A stretch of 23,911 bases of DNA, taken from contig CAYMLQ010000049.1 in assembly GCA_964390795.1 (NCBI GenBank), positions 1 to 23,911 on the forward strand, in the 5' to 3' direction. Both the position numbers and the translations under genes were made by a program. Positions 1-9,300 of the stretch are shown here, one piece after another (position 1 is the stretch's first letter; each line of letters begins with the position of its first letter). Under the pieces are notes generated by a model. It was given only the letters and a program-made list of their open reading frames with translations, was not told the origin of the DNA and searched no databases. The DNA is from CAYMLQ01 sp964390795 (lineage in GTDB: Bacteria; Verrucomicrobiota; Kiritimatiellia; RFP12; UBA1067).

Positions 1-85
1 GACGCCCATGCCACGGTGGAGGACCATGGGCGTGACGCCCATGCCACGGTGGAGGACCATGGGCGTGACGCCCATGCCACGGTGG
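1..85. repeat. 33-bp tandem repeat, read in frame
   Basis: Two identical 33-bp units lie at 1-33 and 34-66, followed by a partial third at 67-85. Each full unit contains a 9-bp inverted repeat (ACGCCCATG and CATGGGCGT) and could form a hairpin. Because 33 is a multiple of 3, the array adds 11-residue EDHGRDAHATV units to the permease without breaking its frame. The array starts at the window edge and may extend to the left. Confidence 0.9.
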
Positions 86-1062
86 GCGTGGTGCCGGTAC
101 GCGTACACGCGGGCGACGAGGCGGGCTGCCTGAACATGAGCCAGCCCGTGAGCCCGCAGGTGATCGGATTGGACGCGCGGGCCATGGCGCGGGCGCGGGC
201 CTTCGAACCCGCCGACTCCGGCGGCATCTGGATGTTGCTCGAGCAGCCGTTGGCGGACGGGGCGATTCCCGCGCTGGCGGCGGATCAGACCATGCTGAAG
301 TACAGCCTCAAGGCCAAGGCTGGGCCGGCGGACGGCACGGTTTATGAGTATGCGGCCGCCGGCTCGCCCCCGTTGCGCGTGCGCCTGGTGGGCGTACTGC
401 CTGTGCGGAGCAGCATCCTGCAGGGGTCGCTCATTGTGGATGAGCGGCATTTCGTGAGGCTATTTCCACAGGAAACCGGCTATCGGATGTGGTTGTGCGA
501 CTACGCGCCGTATCTGCTGAGGGAGGCTGCGGAGGTCGGAGGTCGGAGGTCAGCGGTCAGCGGTCAGGTATCCGACCTCCGCCCTCCGATCTCTGTCTCG
601 CAGCTGCGGCATCCGGAGCCGGGGGTGACGGTCGAGACGGTCGCTGAGCGGCTGCGGCTGCTGGGGTCCGTGGAGAGCGCGTATCTCGACATGTTTCTGG
701 TGCTGGGCGGGCTGGGCGTGGTGCTGGGAGTGTTCGGCGTCGCGCTGGTGATCCTGCGCGGCGTGCAGGAGCGGCGCGGCGAGCTGGCGCTCCTGAGCGC
801 GGTGGGGCTGACGCGCGGGACGGTGGTACGGCTGCTGGCGGCGGAGTACGGCGTGCTGGTGCTGGTCGGATTGGCGGTCGGAGTCGTGCCCGCGCTAGTC
901 GCGATCCAGCCGGCTGCGCGGTCGCTGGGCAGCCAGTTGCCGTGGGCCGCGATGGCTGGGATCATCGCGGGGCTGTTCGGTTGCGCGGTCGCGTGCGTGC
1001 TTCTTGCGGCTCGAGCGGCCTCCCGCCGCTACGGGCCCGAGGTTCTGAAGGACGAGGCTTGA
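1..1062 (+). CDS. FtsX/MacB-type ABC transporter permease, 5' truncated
   Basis: The frame is open from base 1, so the true start lies outside the window; the stop is TGA at 1060-1062. The C-terminal ~125 residues have the FtsX permease pattern: a membrane segment (LVLGGLGVVLGVFGVALVIL), then the cytoplasmic loop QERRGELALLSAVGLTRG, then two more hydrophobic segments. Upstream, PVRVHAGDEAGCLN resembles the extracytoplasmic domain of large FtsX-like permeases, which work with an ATPase in export or lipoprotein release. The ATPase and the N-terminal membrane segment are not in view. Two repeat tracts are translated in frame: a 33-bp repeat at 1-85 (EDHGRDAHATV units) and a heptamer tract at 531-585. 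Both fall in variable extracytoplasmic regions. The family call is firm; the substrate is unknown. Confidence 0.85.
   Translation, partial: DAHATVEDHGRDAHATVEDHGRDAHATVGVVPVRVHAGDEAGCLNMSQPVSPQVIGLDARAMARARAFEPADSGGIWMLLEQPLADGAIPALAADQTMLKYSLKAKAGPADGTVYEYAAAGSPPLRVRLVGVLPVRSSILQGSLIVDERHFVRLFPQETGYRMWLCDYAPYLLREAAEVGGRRSAVSGQVSDLRPPISVSQLRHPEPGVTVETVAERLRLLGSVESAYLDMFLVLGGLGVVLGVFGVALVILRGVQERRGELALLSAVGLTRGTVVRLLAAEYGVLVLVGLAVGVVPALVAIQPAARSLGSQLPWAAMAGIIAGLFGCAVACVLLAARAASRRYGPEVLKDEA
531..585. repeat. GGAGGTC/AGCGGTC heptamer tract with inverted partner
   Basis: Three GGAGGTC units (531-551) and two AGCGGTC units (552-565) are followed by sequence containing the reverse complement (TCCGACCTCC, from about 571). 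The tract could fold back on itself. It lies inside the permease gene and is translated as low-complexity GGRRSAVSGQ-type sequence between two family-like regions, so it looks like an in-frame insertion. Confidence 0.8.
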
Positions 1063-1154
1063 CCGTTTCAGCGGCGAAGCGTAACCGGAGTCCGGCAGTG
1101 TCGAGGTCGCAGCGAGGCTGTCCGTAATAAATAGGGGGCGCATTTTTCCGTGAT

Positions 1155-1182
1155 TGCGGCACCCCCGCTTCTGCGGTAATAT
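1155..1182 (+). promoter_or_regulatory. Possible sigma-70-type promoter for the TPR-CvpA-sigma operon
   Basis: TTGCGG (1155-1160) and TAATAT (1177-1182) are separated by 16 bp and lie about 60 bp upstream of the chosen ATG at 1244. A promoter here would argue against the longer TTG-start reading frame that begins inside it. This is pattern recognition only. Confidence 0.3.
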
Positions 1183-1243
1183 GTCGCCTGTTCTCCTATG
1201 TCTGCCAAGCGACAGGCGGGAGGCACGTCGAGGTGCTGCCTTT

Positions 1244-2404
1244 ATGATTCGGAAACACACGCTCCTTTGTCTCACCGTCTGCCTGCTGTTCGCCTGCGGG
1301 TGCGGTTACCATTCGGGTCAGAGCGCCGTGCAGGAGGGCCTGGCTGCCTTCAAGGGAAATAATTTCTCGGAGGCCATCACGCATTTTACGCGTGCCACTA
1401 AGCGGATCACCGATTCGCCGGAACTGTACTATAATCTGGGCCTCGCGCACCTGCGCCAGGGCAACATGGAACCTGCGCAGGCGGCGTTCGCCGAAGCGCT
1501 GGAACTTGCGCCCGGTCACGGGGAAGCGCTCGCGTGTCTCGGCCAGATCGCCTACCTGCAGAACAACCTGCCCAAAGCGAAAGACTGTTTGGAGCGGGCG
1601 CTCGCGGCCGTCACAACCGACGAGTCCAAGGCCCGCGTCCTGACGGCGCTGGCCCTTACGGAGTCGAGCCGGGAGCGCCACGATATCGCCCGCCTGCATC
1701 TCTTGCGGGCGCTGAAGAGCGCGCGCCGCTATGCGCCGGCCTATTACAACTTGGCCAGCCTTTACCGGGATAAGTTCAACCTCCGCGAGGAGGCGCTCGA
1801 CAACTTCGAGATCTTCGTGAGGATCGTCGACAAGAAGGACGAGCACTACGAGAAGGCGATCAACAACGTGAGGCGGCTCAGGATGAATCTGGAGCGGACG
1901 CAGGCGGAGGAGGCGGAAAACGTGCGACGCGACCCGGGCGCCGCCGCCAAGCTGCTGCAAGAGGGGGTTCGCCAGCAGATCGCCAAGCAGTACCCGAAAG
2001 CGGTCAAGGCGTACCGCGACGCGCTGGCTGCCGATCCCTACACCTTCAGCGCCGCGTTCGGACTGGCGATGGTCTACAAGGCGCAGGGCCAGAAGGCCGA
2101 GGCTGTCGAGGCGTTCAGGCGCGCGGCCGAGATCAGCCCCAACCACCAGGACAGCTACTTTCAGGCGGCGGAGCTGGCGCTCCAGTTAAAGCACACCGCC
2201 GAAGCGGTTAAGATTCTCGACCGGGCGATCGCTCGCAGCCCCTACAATCCGGCCAACGCCGAACTGATGGCGCGTATCCGCTACACGGAGTCGCGCCTGC
2301 CGGAAGCGCGCGCGTACGGCGAATATTATCTGTCCCTGATGCCGGCGGGCGACAGGAACCGTGCCCCGTATGAAAAGTGGGTGCATTCGCTGCCGGTCCA
2401 ATGA
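1244..2404 (+). CDS. TPR-repeat lipoprotein
   Basis: 386 residues. ATG 1244 was chosen because it is preceded by GAGGTG at suitable spacing and starts a lipoprotein-type signal peptide (MIRKHTLLCLTVCLLFACGC). The frame is open further upstream from a TTG at 1154, but that would bury the signal. The mature protein is mostly tetratricopeptide repeats, for example ELYYNLGLAHLRQGNMEPA and a second block near residues 235-330, separated by a charged, probably helical stretch rich in E and R around residues 210-245. TPR lipoproteins act as scaffolds in the envelope; the partner cannot be told from sequence. It heads a compact same-strand run with the CvpA-like, sigma factor and toroid genes (34 bp to the next start). 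Confidence 0.85.
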   Translation: MIRKHTLLCLTVCLLFACGCGYHSGQSAVQEGLAAFKGNNFSEAITHFTRATKRITDSPELYYNLGLAHLRQGNMEPAQAAFAEALELAPGHGEALACLGQIAYLQNNLPKAKDCLERALAAVTTDESKARVLTALALTESSRERHDIARLHLLRALKSARRYAPAYYNLASLYRDKFNLREEALDNFEIFVRIVDKKDEHYEKAINNVRRLRMNLERTQAEEAENVRRDPGAAAKLLQEGVRQQIAKQYPKAVKAYRDALAADPYTFSAAFGLAMVYKAQGQKAEAVEAFRRAAEISPNHQDSYFQAAELALQLKHTAEAVKILDRAIARSPYNPANAELMARIRYTESRLPEARAYGEYYLSLMPAGDRNRAPYEKWVHSLPVQ

Positions 2405-2438
2405 GTTCGCGAAAGGAAGCGAAGCCTCCTCTGAACCT

Positions 2439-2936
2439 ATGTTAGCGCTCCCCACAGAGATCGGCTGGCTGGATGCGCTGGCGCTGGGCGCGGTCGCCTG
2501 TCTCGTGATCCTCGGGTTTGTCCGCGGCTGCTCCGGCGAGCTGGGCCGCCTGGTGGCGGTCTGCACAGCCGCTGCGATCGGCTATTTCGGCTTCGCGCCG
2601 GTGTCGCGGTCGGTGCTCTCGGTCAGCCTGTTCAGCGCCAACCCGTACGCGGGGCGGCTCGCGGCGTTCATCCTGCTTCTGGTCGTCTGCATCGCCGTCT
2701 GGCTGGGGCTGCGCCGGTTGCTGTCGGAGGCGATCCGCCTGGTGGTGGCCCAGCCGTTCGACGCCATCCTTGGCGGCATCATCGGCGGCATCAAGGCCTT
2801 CATTCTGGTGGCGGTGCTGTGCGCCTTCGGGCTTCTCAACCCGAACGCGGACGAGCGCACGCGCCTGCAGGAGCAATCGGTGACGGCCCAGAAACTTTCT
2901 CCCCTGTTGAAACGAATCACCTCCCCTGACCCTTAG
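2439..2936 (+). CDS. CvpA-family membrane protein
   Basis: 165 residues with about four hydrophobic segments. The order is typical of CvpA: an N-terminal segment starting at GWLDALALGAVACLVILGFV, a short loop with RGCSGELGRL, two central segments, and a final one around GGIIGGIKAFILVAVLCAFG. ATG 2439 gives the usual short N-terminus. In-frame starts at 2361 (GTG) and 2370 (ATG) would overlap the TPR gene and add a hydrophilic leader. The nearest Shine-Dalgarno-like stretch (AAGGAAG, about 2413) is rather far from 2439, so the start is only moderately sure. CvpA proteins are linked to colicin V production, envelope homeostasis and biofilm formation. Its stop is 8 bp before the sigma factor start. 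Confidence 0.8.
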   Translation: MLALPTEIGWLDALALGAVACLVILGFVRGCSGELGRLVAVCTAAAIGYFGFAPVSRSVLSVSLFSANPYAGRLAAFILLLVVCIAVWLGLRRLLSEAIRLVVAQPFDAILGGIIGGIKAFILVAVLCAFGLLNPNADERTRLQEQSVTAQKLSPLLKRITSPDP

Positions 2937-2944
2937 AGGGGGTT

Positions 2945-3505
2945 ATGGCAACCCACGTGAAGCTCAACGAACTGGACGATGCGGCCCTCATGCGCAGGGT
3001 TCGCGAGGACGACTGCGACGCGTTCGCGGTGCTGGTCAAGCGGCATGAGAAAATGCTGCTGAACTATTTCGTACGTTCCGGCGTTCAATACGATTGCGAG
3101 GATTTGGTTCAGCAGACGTTCCTCAGACTCTACCGCTATCGGGAGCGTTACGTCGCGACGGCCAAAGTCACGACGTTCCTCTTTCTGCTGGCGCGGCAGG
3201 TCTGGATCGACGAGCTGCGGCGGCGCAAGCGTCATGAGCGTCTGGTGGCCGGGATCGCGGCGGAGCCGAGCCCGGAGCATGTGGCGCCCGTGGCGGCCGA
3301 CGCCTCGGCTGCGGGCGGCATGGATCTGGAGCGGGCGCTGGCCTCGCTGCCCGAAGGCCTGCGGCAGGTCGTGGAGTTGGGCGTGTACCAGGATCTGCCC
3401 TATGCGGAGGTTGCGGAGATCCTCGGCATCCCGGTGGGTACGGTCAAGTCGCGCATGTTCAACGCGCTGGCCAAGCTGCGCGAGTTTCTGAAGGACGAAA
3501 AATGA
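2945..3505 (+). CDS. ECF-type RNA polymerase sigma factor
   Basis: 186 residues, the usual ECF size. Sigma region 2 spans about residues 20-90 (DCDAFAVLVKRHEKMLLNYF, then DLVQQTFLRLYRYRERY). A linker follows, then region 4 at about 120-183 with the helix-turn-helix signature YAEVAEILGIPVGTVKSRMF. It would direct core polymerase to a dedicated promoter set. A strong AGGGGG stretch sits just before ATG 2945. The stop overlaps the next start by 4 bp (ATGA), the arrangement typical of a sigma factor coupled to its anti-sigma gene. Family assignment is secure; target genes are unknown. Confidence 0.95.
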   Translation: MATHVKLNELDDAALMRRVREDDCDAFAVLVKRHEKMLLNYFVRSGVQYDCEDLVQQTFLRLYRYRERYVATAKVTTFLFLLARQVWIDELRRRKRHERLVAGIAAEPSPEHVAPVAADASAAGGMDLERALASLPEGLRQVVELGVYQDLPYAEVAEILGIPVGTVKSRMFNALAKLREFLKDEK

Positions 3506-4626
3506 ACTTTGAATCGCATATAAATGAGCTTGATCCGGCTGATGCTGCGGCGTTCCGGGCTTTGGCCGGTCGCCTGAGGGCAGCGCCCCAGCGCGAGCCC
3601 TCGGCGGGACTTGCTGACCGCATCGTTGCGGCCGCCGAGGCCGAGCGCGCCCGTAAGCGCCGCCGTTTTCGTGCGCCCGCGCCGTGGTGGGGCATTGCGG
3701 CCGCCGCCGCGCTGGTGGCCGCAGTCACGCTCCACCGTGGCGCGCCGCCGAGCTGTCCCTGGGCAGCGCCTGTCGCAGCCCCCGAGTCCGGCCTGGCCTG
3801 GCTCGCCGCGAATCAGGAGCCCGACGGCACCTGGAGCCCCGCCAAACACGGCGGCGCGGAGAGTTACCGTCCGGCGCTGACCGCCCTTTCGGCGCTGGCG
3901 CTTGGGCGCGACGCGAAGGACAGCCATGCGGCGCAGGTCGACCGGGCGTGCGCGGCACTGGCTGCCCAGCAGCAGGCGGACGGCGCGTTCGGAGGCGACG
4001 GACGCGCCCGCGTCTACAACCATGCGATCACGACCTTCGCGCTGGCCACGCTCTACCCCGGACGGCCAGCGCTGAAGCCGGTGCTGGAGCGCGCGCTGGC
4101 CTATATCCGCGACCGGCAGACCGTTCAGGGCGGCTGGGATTACGAGCCCGCCTCGGAAGGCAACGCGGCGGTCACCGCGTGGCAGGTGCGCGCGCTGGCC
4201 TGCGCCGAAGCGCAGGGTTTCGAGGGCGCGAAGATTCCGCTGCGCAAAGGCTTGCGCTGGCTGCGCGGCAGCACGCGCGACGACGGCAGCATCGCGTACC
4301 ACCGCGACTCGGCGGCGCACTCCGACAGCCTGACGGCGCTGGCGGCCTACGCGCTGATCACGGCCGGCAAAGCCTTTCCAGAACTGCCGGAACTGGGCCG
4401 GCTGGCGGCGGGCTCGCTGAGCGCGTCGCCTGCCGCTTCGGGGCCGGCTGACTGCTACCGCGACTATGCCAAGGTGCTGGCCTTCGAGTCGGCCGGCTCG
4501 GTTGCGCAGGCCGCGGCGGTTCGCCGGCAGATGCAGGCGCAGCAAAGCGCCGCGCAGCCCGATCAGTGGGAGGCGGTCGGGGGACGGCTCTATACCACGG
4601 CACTGACCGCTCTGGCGGCCAACTAA
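3502..4626 (+). CDS. Putative anti-sigma factor fused to a prenyltransferase/squalene-cyclase-like toroid domain
   Basis: 374 residues. An N-terminal cytoplasmic part of about 58 residues ends in a basic stretch (ERARKRRRFRA). A single membrane segment follows (PWWGIAAAAALVAAVTL, about 60-77). The rest, about 93-374, is exported alpha/alpha-toroid repeat sequence: GLAWLAANQEPDGTW, ACAALAAQQQADGAFGG, RALAYIRDRQTVQGGWDY and GLRWLRGSTRDDGSIAYH each show the QxxDGxW/G-type motif. The translational overlap with the ECF gene and the topology suggest an anti-sigma factor with an external sensor. No zinc-binding HxxxCxxC motif is present, and the catalytic DXDD of true squalene-hopene cyclases was not seen. 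The sensor role is inference. Confidence 0.75.
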   Translation: MNFESHINELDPADAAAFRALAGRLRAAPQREPSAGLADRIVAAAEAERARKRRRFRAPAPWWGIAAAAALVAAVTLHRGAPPSCPWAAPVAAPESGLAWLAANQEPDGTWSPAKHGGAESYRPALTALSALALGRDAKDSHAAQVDRACAALAAQQQADGAFGGDGRARVYNHAITTFALATLYPGRPALKPVLERALAYIRDRQTVQGGWDYEPASEGNAAVTAWQVRALACAEAQGFEGAKIPLRKGLRWLRGSTRDDGSIAYHRDSAAHSDSLTALAAYALITAGKAFPELPELGRLAAGSLSASPAASGPADCYRDYAKVLAFESAGSVAQAAAVRRQMQAQQSAAQPDQWEAVGGRLYTTALTALAAN

Positions 4627-4636
4627 GGAGGTTCAT

Positions 4637-5179
4637 GTGCTCACGGAAAACGTAAAAGACATCCTTTCCAACCTCGGCATCACGCGCTTCGGTATCGTGC
4701 CCGTGTCGGACATCGTCTTCTCTGAGGCGTTTCGCGCCTCGTGCGAGTCCAACCAGTGCGGCAAGTACGGCACCAACTGGTCCTGCCCGCCCGGCGTCGG
4801 CGAGCCCGCCGCATTGATCGCGGAGGCCCGCCGGTTCCGTCAGGGACTCGTGATCCAGACGGTGTGGCCGCTGGAGGATCAATTCGACTTCGACGGTATG
4901 ATGGCCGGCGGCGAGCGGCATAACGCGCTCTTCCGCACGGCTGCGGCGCGGGTGACGCCGCTGCTCTCCGCCGGCGAAACGCTGGCCTTGAGTGCGGGCG
5001 CGTGCAAGGTCTGCGACGCCTGCACCTACCCTTCGGGCGAGCCCTGCCGCCTGCCGGCGCAGGCCATGGCGTCGCTCGAGTCCTATGGCATCGATGTGGC
5101 CGCTCTCATCGCCAGCAGCGGGCTCTCCTACATGAACGGACCCAACACCGTCTCCTATGTCGGCGTGATCCTGTTCTGA
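4637..5179 (+). CDS. DUF2284 cysteine-rich, probably metal-binding protein
   Basis: 180 residues. The start is GTG 4637, directly after AAGGAGG (4625-4631); the overlapping ATG at 4635 runs into a stop after six codons. Cysteines are arranged as in DUF2284 proteins: an N-terminal group in ESNQCGKYGTNWSCPPGVG and a C-terminal group in GACKVCDACTYPSGEPC. These could hold an iron-sulfur cluster or another metal. The conserved C-terminal NTVSYVGVILF end is also family-like. No biochemical role is established to my knowledge. It follows the toroid gene by 10 bp and is probably co-transcribed with it. Confidence 0.8.
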   Translation: MLTENVKDILSNLGITRFGIVPVSDIVFSEAFRASCESNQCGKYGTNWSCPPGVGEPAALIAEARRFRQGLVIQTVWPLEDQFDFDGMMAGGERHNALFRTAAARVTPLLSAGETLALSAGACKVCDACTYPSGEPCRLPAQAMASLESYGIDVAALIASSGLSYMNGPNTVSYVGVILF

Positions 5180-5226
5180 AAGACCCGCGTCCCCGTCTCT
5201 TGATTAAGCTCCCGGGTGAGTTTCCT

Positions 5227-5256
5227 TTTCAACCTGCGAGGAACGTGGTTTACTAT
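5227..5256 (+). promoter_or_regulatory. Weak promoter-like pair before the carboxypeptidase gene
   Basis: TTTCAA (5227-5232) and TACTAT (5251-5256) have an 18-bp spacer and lie about 70 bp upstream of GTG 5324. The 144-bp gap after the DUF2284 gene suggests a separate transcription unit. Confidence 0.22.
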
Positions 5257-5323
5257 GTGCCGTTCTTATCGAAGCGACAGGTGCTGTCGTCGTGTGTTGC
5301 CACGTCTTGTTCAGGGGGTCTCA

Positions 5324-6289
5324 GTGAAGCGATTGGTGTTGTCTATTCTTGCCGTGTGTTTCCTCGTCTCGCTCGGTCAGGCGCAAACCAAGAAAGGCGC
5401 GCAGAAAGCGCCTGCAAAAAAGGCCGCCGCCGCTCCGGCGACGCCGCAGAAGCCGAAAGGGTGCGTCTCCAAGACGCCCTACATCGGGGCGATCATCGTC
5501 GACGCGGACACCGGCGCGGTGCTGTTCGACGATAAGGCGGACGCGCCGGGCTATCCCGCCAGCACGCTCAAGCTGATGACCCTCCTGGTGATCCAGGAGA
5601 AGATCGACGCGGGTCAGGTGAAGCTGGGCGACACGGCGAGCGTGTCGGTCGCGGCCTGTAAGACGGGCGGCTCCCAGGTTTACCTCGATCCGAAGGAGAC
5701 CTTCACGGTCGAAGAGCTGCTGTACGCGATGATGATCCAGTCGGCGAACGATGCGGCGGTGGCCCTGGCTGAGCACGTCGGGGGCTCGAAGGAGGGCTTT
5801 GTGGAGCTGATGAACGCCAAGGCCCAGCAGCTCGGTATGGCCAACACCCGCTTCGCCTCGGTGCATGGGCTGCCGCCCTCCGCCGGCCAGCGGCACGACA
5901 TTTCGAGCGCGCGCGACATGGCGACTCTCTCCCGCGAGCTGTGCAAGCACCCGGCGGTCTTCGCCTACACCTCGGCGACCTACCGCCAGTTTCGCGCGAA
6001 TACGCCGAAGCCCTTCGACATGCGCACGCACAACCCCTTCCTCAAGGAGGGCGTGGCCGGGTGCGACGGCTTCAAGACCGGCTACACAGCCACGGCCGGC
6101 TGGTCGATCGTGGTCACCTCCAAGCGCAACGGCCGCCGCGTGATCGTGGTGGTGCTGGGCAGCGACGAGCGCAAGATGCGCGATGCCAAGGCCGCCGAAC
6201 TGCTGAACAAGGCCTTTACGCTGCTGCCCGCCGCCGCGCCCGCGCCGGTCGCGCCGCCCGTGGCGCCGCCTCCCCCAACAGCCAAGTGA
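5324..6289 (+). CDS. D-alanyl-D-alanine carboxypeptidase (peptidase S11, PBP5-like)
   Basis: 321 residues. GTG 5324 was chosen because AGGGGGT lies 5 bp upstream and it begins a clean signal peptide (VKRLVLSILAVCFLVSLGQAQ). The three serine penicillin-binding motifs are present: STLK with catalytic S80 and K83, SAN at 140-142, and KTG at 251-253. The enzyme trims the terminal D-Ala from peptidoglycan stem peptides in the periplasm. A Lys/Ala/Pro-rich linker (about 22-47) precedes the catalytic domain and an Ala/Pro-rich tail ends the protein. The PBP5 C-terminal beta domain and amphipathic anchor are absent, so it is shorter than E. coli DacA and may be soluble or bound through the basic linker. 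Confidence 0.9.
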   Translation: MKRLVLSILAVCFLVSLGQAQTKKGAQKAPAKKAAAAPATPQKPKGCVSKTPYIGAIIVDADTGAVLFDDKADAPGYPASTLKLMTLLVIQEKIDAGQVKLGDTASVSVAACKTGGSQVYLDPKETFTVEELLYAMMIQSANDAAVALAEHVGGSKEGFVELMNAKAQQLGMANTRFASVHGLPPSAGQRHDISSARDMATLSRELCKHPAVFAYTSATYRQFRANTPKPFDMRTHNPFLKEGVAGCDGFKTGYTATAGWSIVVTSKRNGRRVIVVVLGSDERKMRDAKAAELLNKAFTLLPAAAPAPVAPPVAPPPPTAK

Positions 6290-6317
6290 GGCACGGGGAC
6301 AGGAGTTGTGTCTATCG

Positions 6318-9300
6318 ATGAAGGGGTCTGTCCTAGTTTCTTCCCTCGCCTCAATTCTGGCTGCATCCTTAGCCTTTTCCGGCCCGTCCGTGCGCCTCAG
6401 CGAGGTGATGAGCTCCGACAACACGGCCTTTGCGGACGAGGACGGGGCGTTCGAGGACTGGGTCGAGCTGGTCAACGCCGGGGACGCGGCTGCGCCTTTG
6501 GAAGGGTGGGGGCTCACGGACGACGCGGAGGACGAGCCGCTCAAATGGCTGTTCCCGGCTATCACGCTCAACCCCGGCGAGCATCTGGTGGTGTGGGCTT
6601 CCGGCAAGGACCGCAGCCCGCCGCGTAAGTCTTCGGAGGGGCCGCTCGTGGTCGCCCCGTCCAACACGGTGTGGCGCTACCGCGACAACGGACTCGCGCC
6701 CGAGGCCGGCTGGAACGGGACGAATTTCAACGCGGCGGCCTGGCCCTCGGGCGAGGCCCTGCTCGGCTATGGCTTCGCCAAAGTGAAGACAACCGTCGGC
6801 TACGGGGGCATCGCCACCAACAAATACCCCGCGACCTACTTCCGTCAGACCTTTGTCTCGCCGGTTTCGACCAACGACACGCACGGCAGCGGCGTCCTGA
6901 AGGTGTGGGTTGACGACGGCGCGATCATCTATCTGAACGGTCAGGAGATCCTGCGGGTGCGGATGCCCGCAGGGACGGTGAACGAGAAGACGTGGGCCGC
7001 CGCGCTCGCCAGCAGCAACGGCGGCTGGGAAAGTTTCGAGGTGCCTGTCACCGCCTTGCTGCGGGGCACCAACGTGCTGGCTGCGGAGGTTCACCAGGTC
7101 AACGCCTCCAGTTCGGACATCGCGCTTTGGGCGGAGCTGTCGGTGCGGCTTTCGCAATTGCACTCAAACTTCAAGATCAGCGCGGGCAACGAGAACGTGA
7201 CGCTGAGCGCGCCGGACGGCACGGCGGCGGACACGGCGCCGGCCCTCAGCGTGCTGCGCGACGCGTCCTACGGGCGGGCCGCCGCCGATCCGGGCGGCGC
7301 CTGGCTGATGTTCCCCTTTCCCACGCCGGGCGCGGCTAACGGTGCGGCTGGCTACGCTGGGCTGCTGGAGCAGCCCGGCTTCACCGTGTCGCCCGGCTTC
7401 TACGCAACCCCCGTGACCGTGGCGCTCACCAACGCCGATCCGGTGGCGCAGATCTTCTACACGCTGGACGGCTCGACGCCCACGAACGCGGTCACCCCCA
7501 CCTGTTTTCTCTACAGCACGCCCCTGACATTCGAAGACCGCTCGTCGCTTTCGAACCGGATCTCTCTGATTCGCACCAACCCCATCGAGATGACCAATAA
7601 CACGCAGTACGGGTGGGTGGCGCCGGCCGGGCTGACTCCCAAATGCACCGTCGTTCGGGCCATGGCGTACCGCACCGGCTTCTTCTCGCCCCGCGGCGCG
7701 GCGGGCACCTGGCTCATCGGCGGCCCGCCGCTCCAGCACACGCTGAAAGTCTTCTCGCTGATGTCGGACGACGCCCATCTCTTCGGCGATCCGTTCGGGC
7801 TCTTCGTGCCGGGCGACATCTACAAGGCGCTGGGCTGGAACGGCCACTACGTCGGCCTGCCGAACGCGAACTACTTCCAGCGCGGCGACGCGTGGGAGCG
7901 GCCTCTGTATGTGCAACTGTTCGAGACTGACCGCACGCTGGCGCTCTCGCAGCTCATGGGCCTTCGCAACCACGGCGCGTGGTCGCGCGGAGCGGCGCAG
8001 AAAACGCTCCTCCTGTATGCCCGCGAGGAGTATGGCGACAGCCAGGCGAAACACGCGTTCTTCCCGAACCAGACGGACAGGAATTTCAAGCGCGTCATCC
8101 TCCACAACAGCGGCAATGACTGGAGCAGTACCGGTTTTCGCGACGCGATGACCCAGCAGATCTTCCGGCCGTACGCCCGGTGCGACACGCAGGACTACGA
8201 GCCGGCCGTCACCTACGTCAACGGCGAGTATTGGGGCCTAGAGAACATCCGCGAACACTACAGCAAATACTACTTCGAGCGACACTACGGCGTCGACCCG
8301 GACAACCTCGATTTTCTCAAGGCGACGGTCGGCAGCGAGGCGATGGAGATCGAGGAGGGCGACGACCTGGACTACAAGGAGGTGCTCGCCTTCACCAAGA
8401 CTAACGACCTCTCCGTCGCCTCCAACTACGCCTGGGTGGAGTCGCGCATGGATCTCGACAATCTGATCGACCACTACGCCTGCGAGGTCTACTGCGGAAA
8501 TACGGACTGGCCCGGCAACAACCTCGGCGTGTGGCGCGTGCGATCCTCGTATAACCCGGCCGCGCCCTACGGTCACGACGGCCGCTGGCGCTGGGCGATC
8601 TACGATACCGACAACGGCTTCGGCAATAGCGCCCAGGACATGATGTTCCAGGCGCGTCGCAGCGGGCGCGGCATCTGTCAGCCGCAGTTCGACCGGCTGC
8701 TTGCGAACGCCGACTTCCGGAGCCGCTTTGTCAACCGCTTCGCAGACCTCAGCAACACCGCGTTTCAGCCCGCTCGCGTCCACGGCATCGTCTCCAACAT
8801 GGCCGCCCGCGTGGACTCGGAAATGCCGCGCCACATCGCGCGCTGGGGCCGCATGGTCAACTACGCGTCGTGGCAGTCCCGCGTGACCGGCCTCAAGTCC
8901 TTCGCCAGCGCGCGGCCCGCGAACGCGCTCACCAATATCGTGAACGAGTTCGGCCTCGTCGGCATGGCGCGGCTGACCGTCGACCTCACGAACGGGGTGG
9001 GCCGGATCACGGTCAACACCGTCACCATCGACGCCGCCACGCTCGGGCTCGCCAACCCCGCCCAGCCCTTCCCGTGGAGCGGCGCCTACTTCAAGACCGT
9101 GCCCGTGACCGTGAGCGTCACACCGGATCCCGGCTTCACCTTCGCCCGCTGGGAGACCTCCGCCGGCCCGCTGCCCGACCAGACCCTGACGCTGACGGTG
9201 ACCAACGACCTCACCGTGCGGGCCGTGCTCGAACCCGCCGTGCTGCCGCGCGTGGCCGTGAACGAGGTCATGGCCGAAGCGACCCAGGCGGGCGGCCAGA

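Noticed and set aside
1..85. CRISPR array
   Set aside because: The units are directly contiguous with no unique spacers and are translated in frame.
2401..2445. Small ORF overlapping the TPR stop codon (ATGA)
   Set aside because: Only 14 codons, no good ribosome-binding site, and it ends inside the CvpA-like start region; at most it could aid translational coupling.
3400..4545. Minus-strand open frame of 381 codons
   Set aside because: It is antisense to the sigma factor and toroid genes and has low-complexity Arg-rich sequence.
5321..6667. Minus-strand open frame of 448 codons across the carboxypeptidase and CotH gene starts
   Set aside because: It is antisense to two well-supported genes, crosses their intergenic gap and has no recognisable domain.
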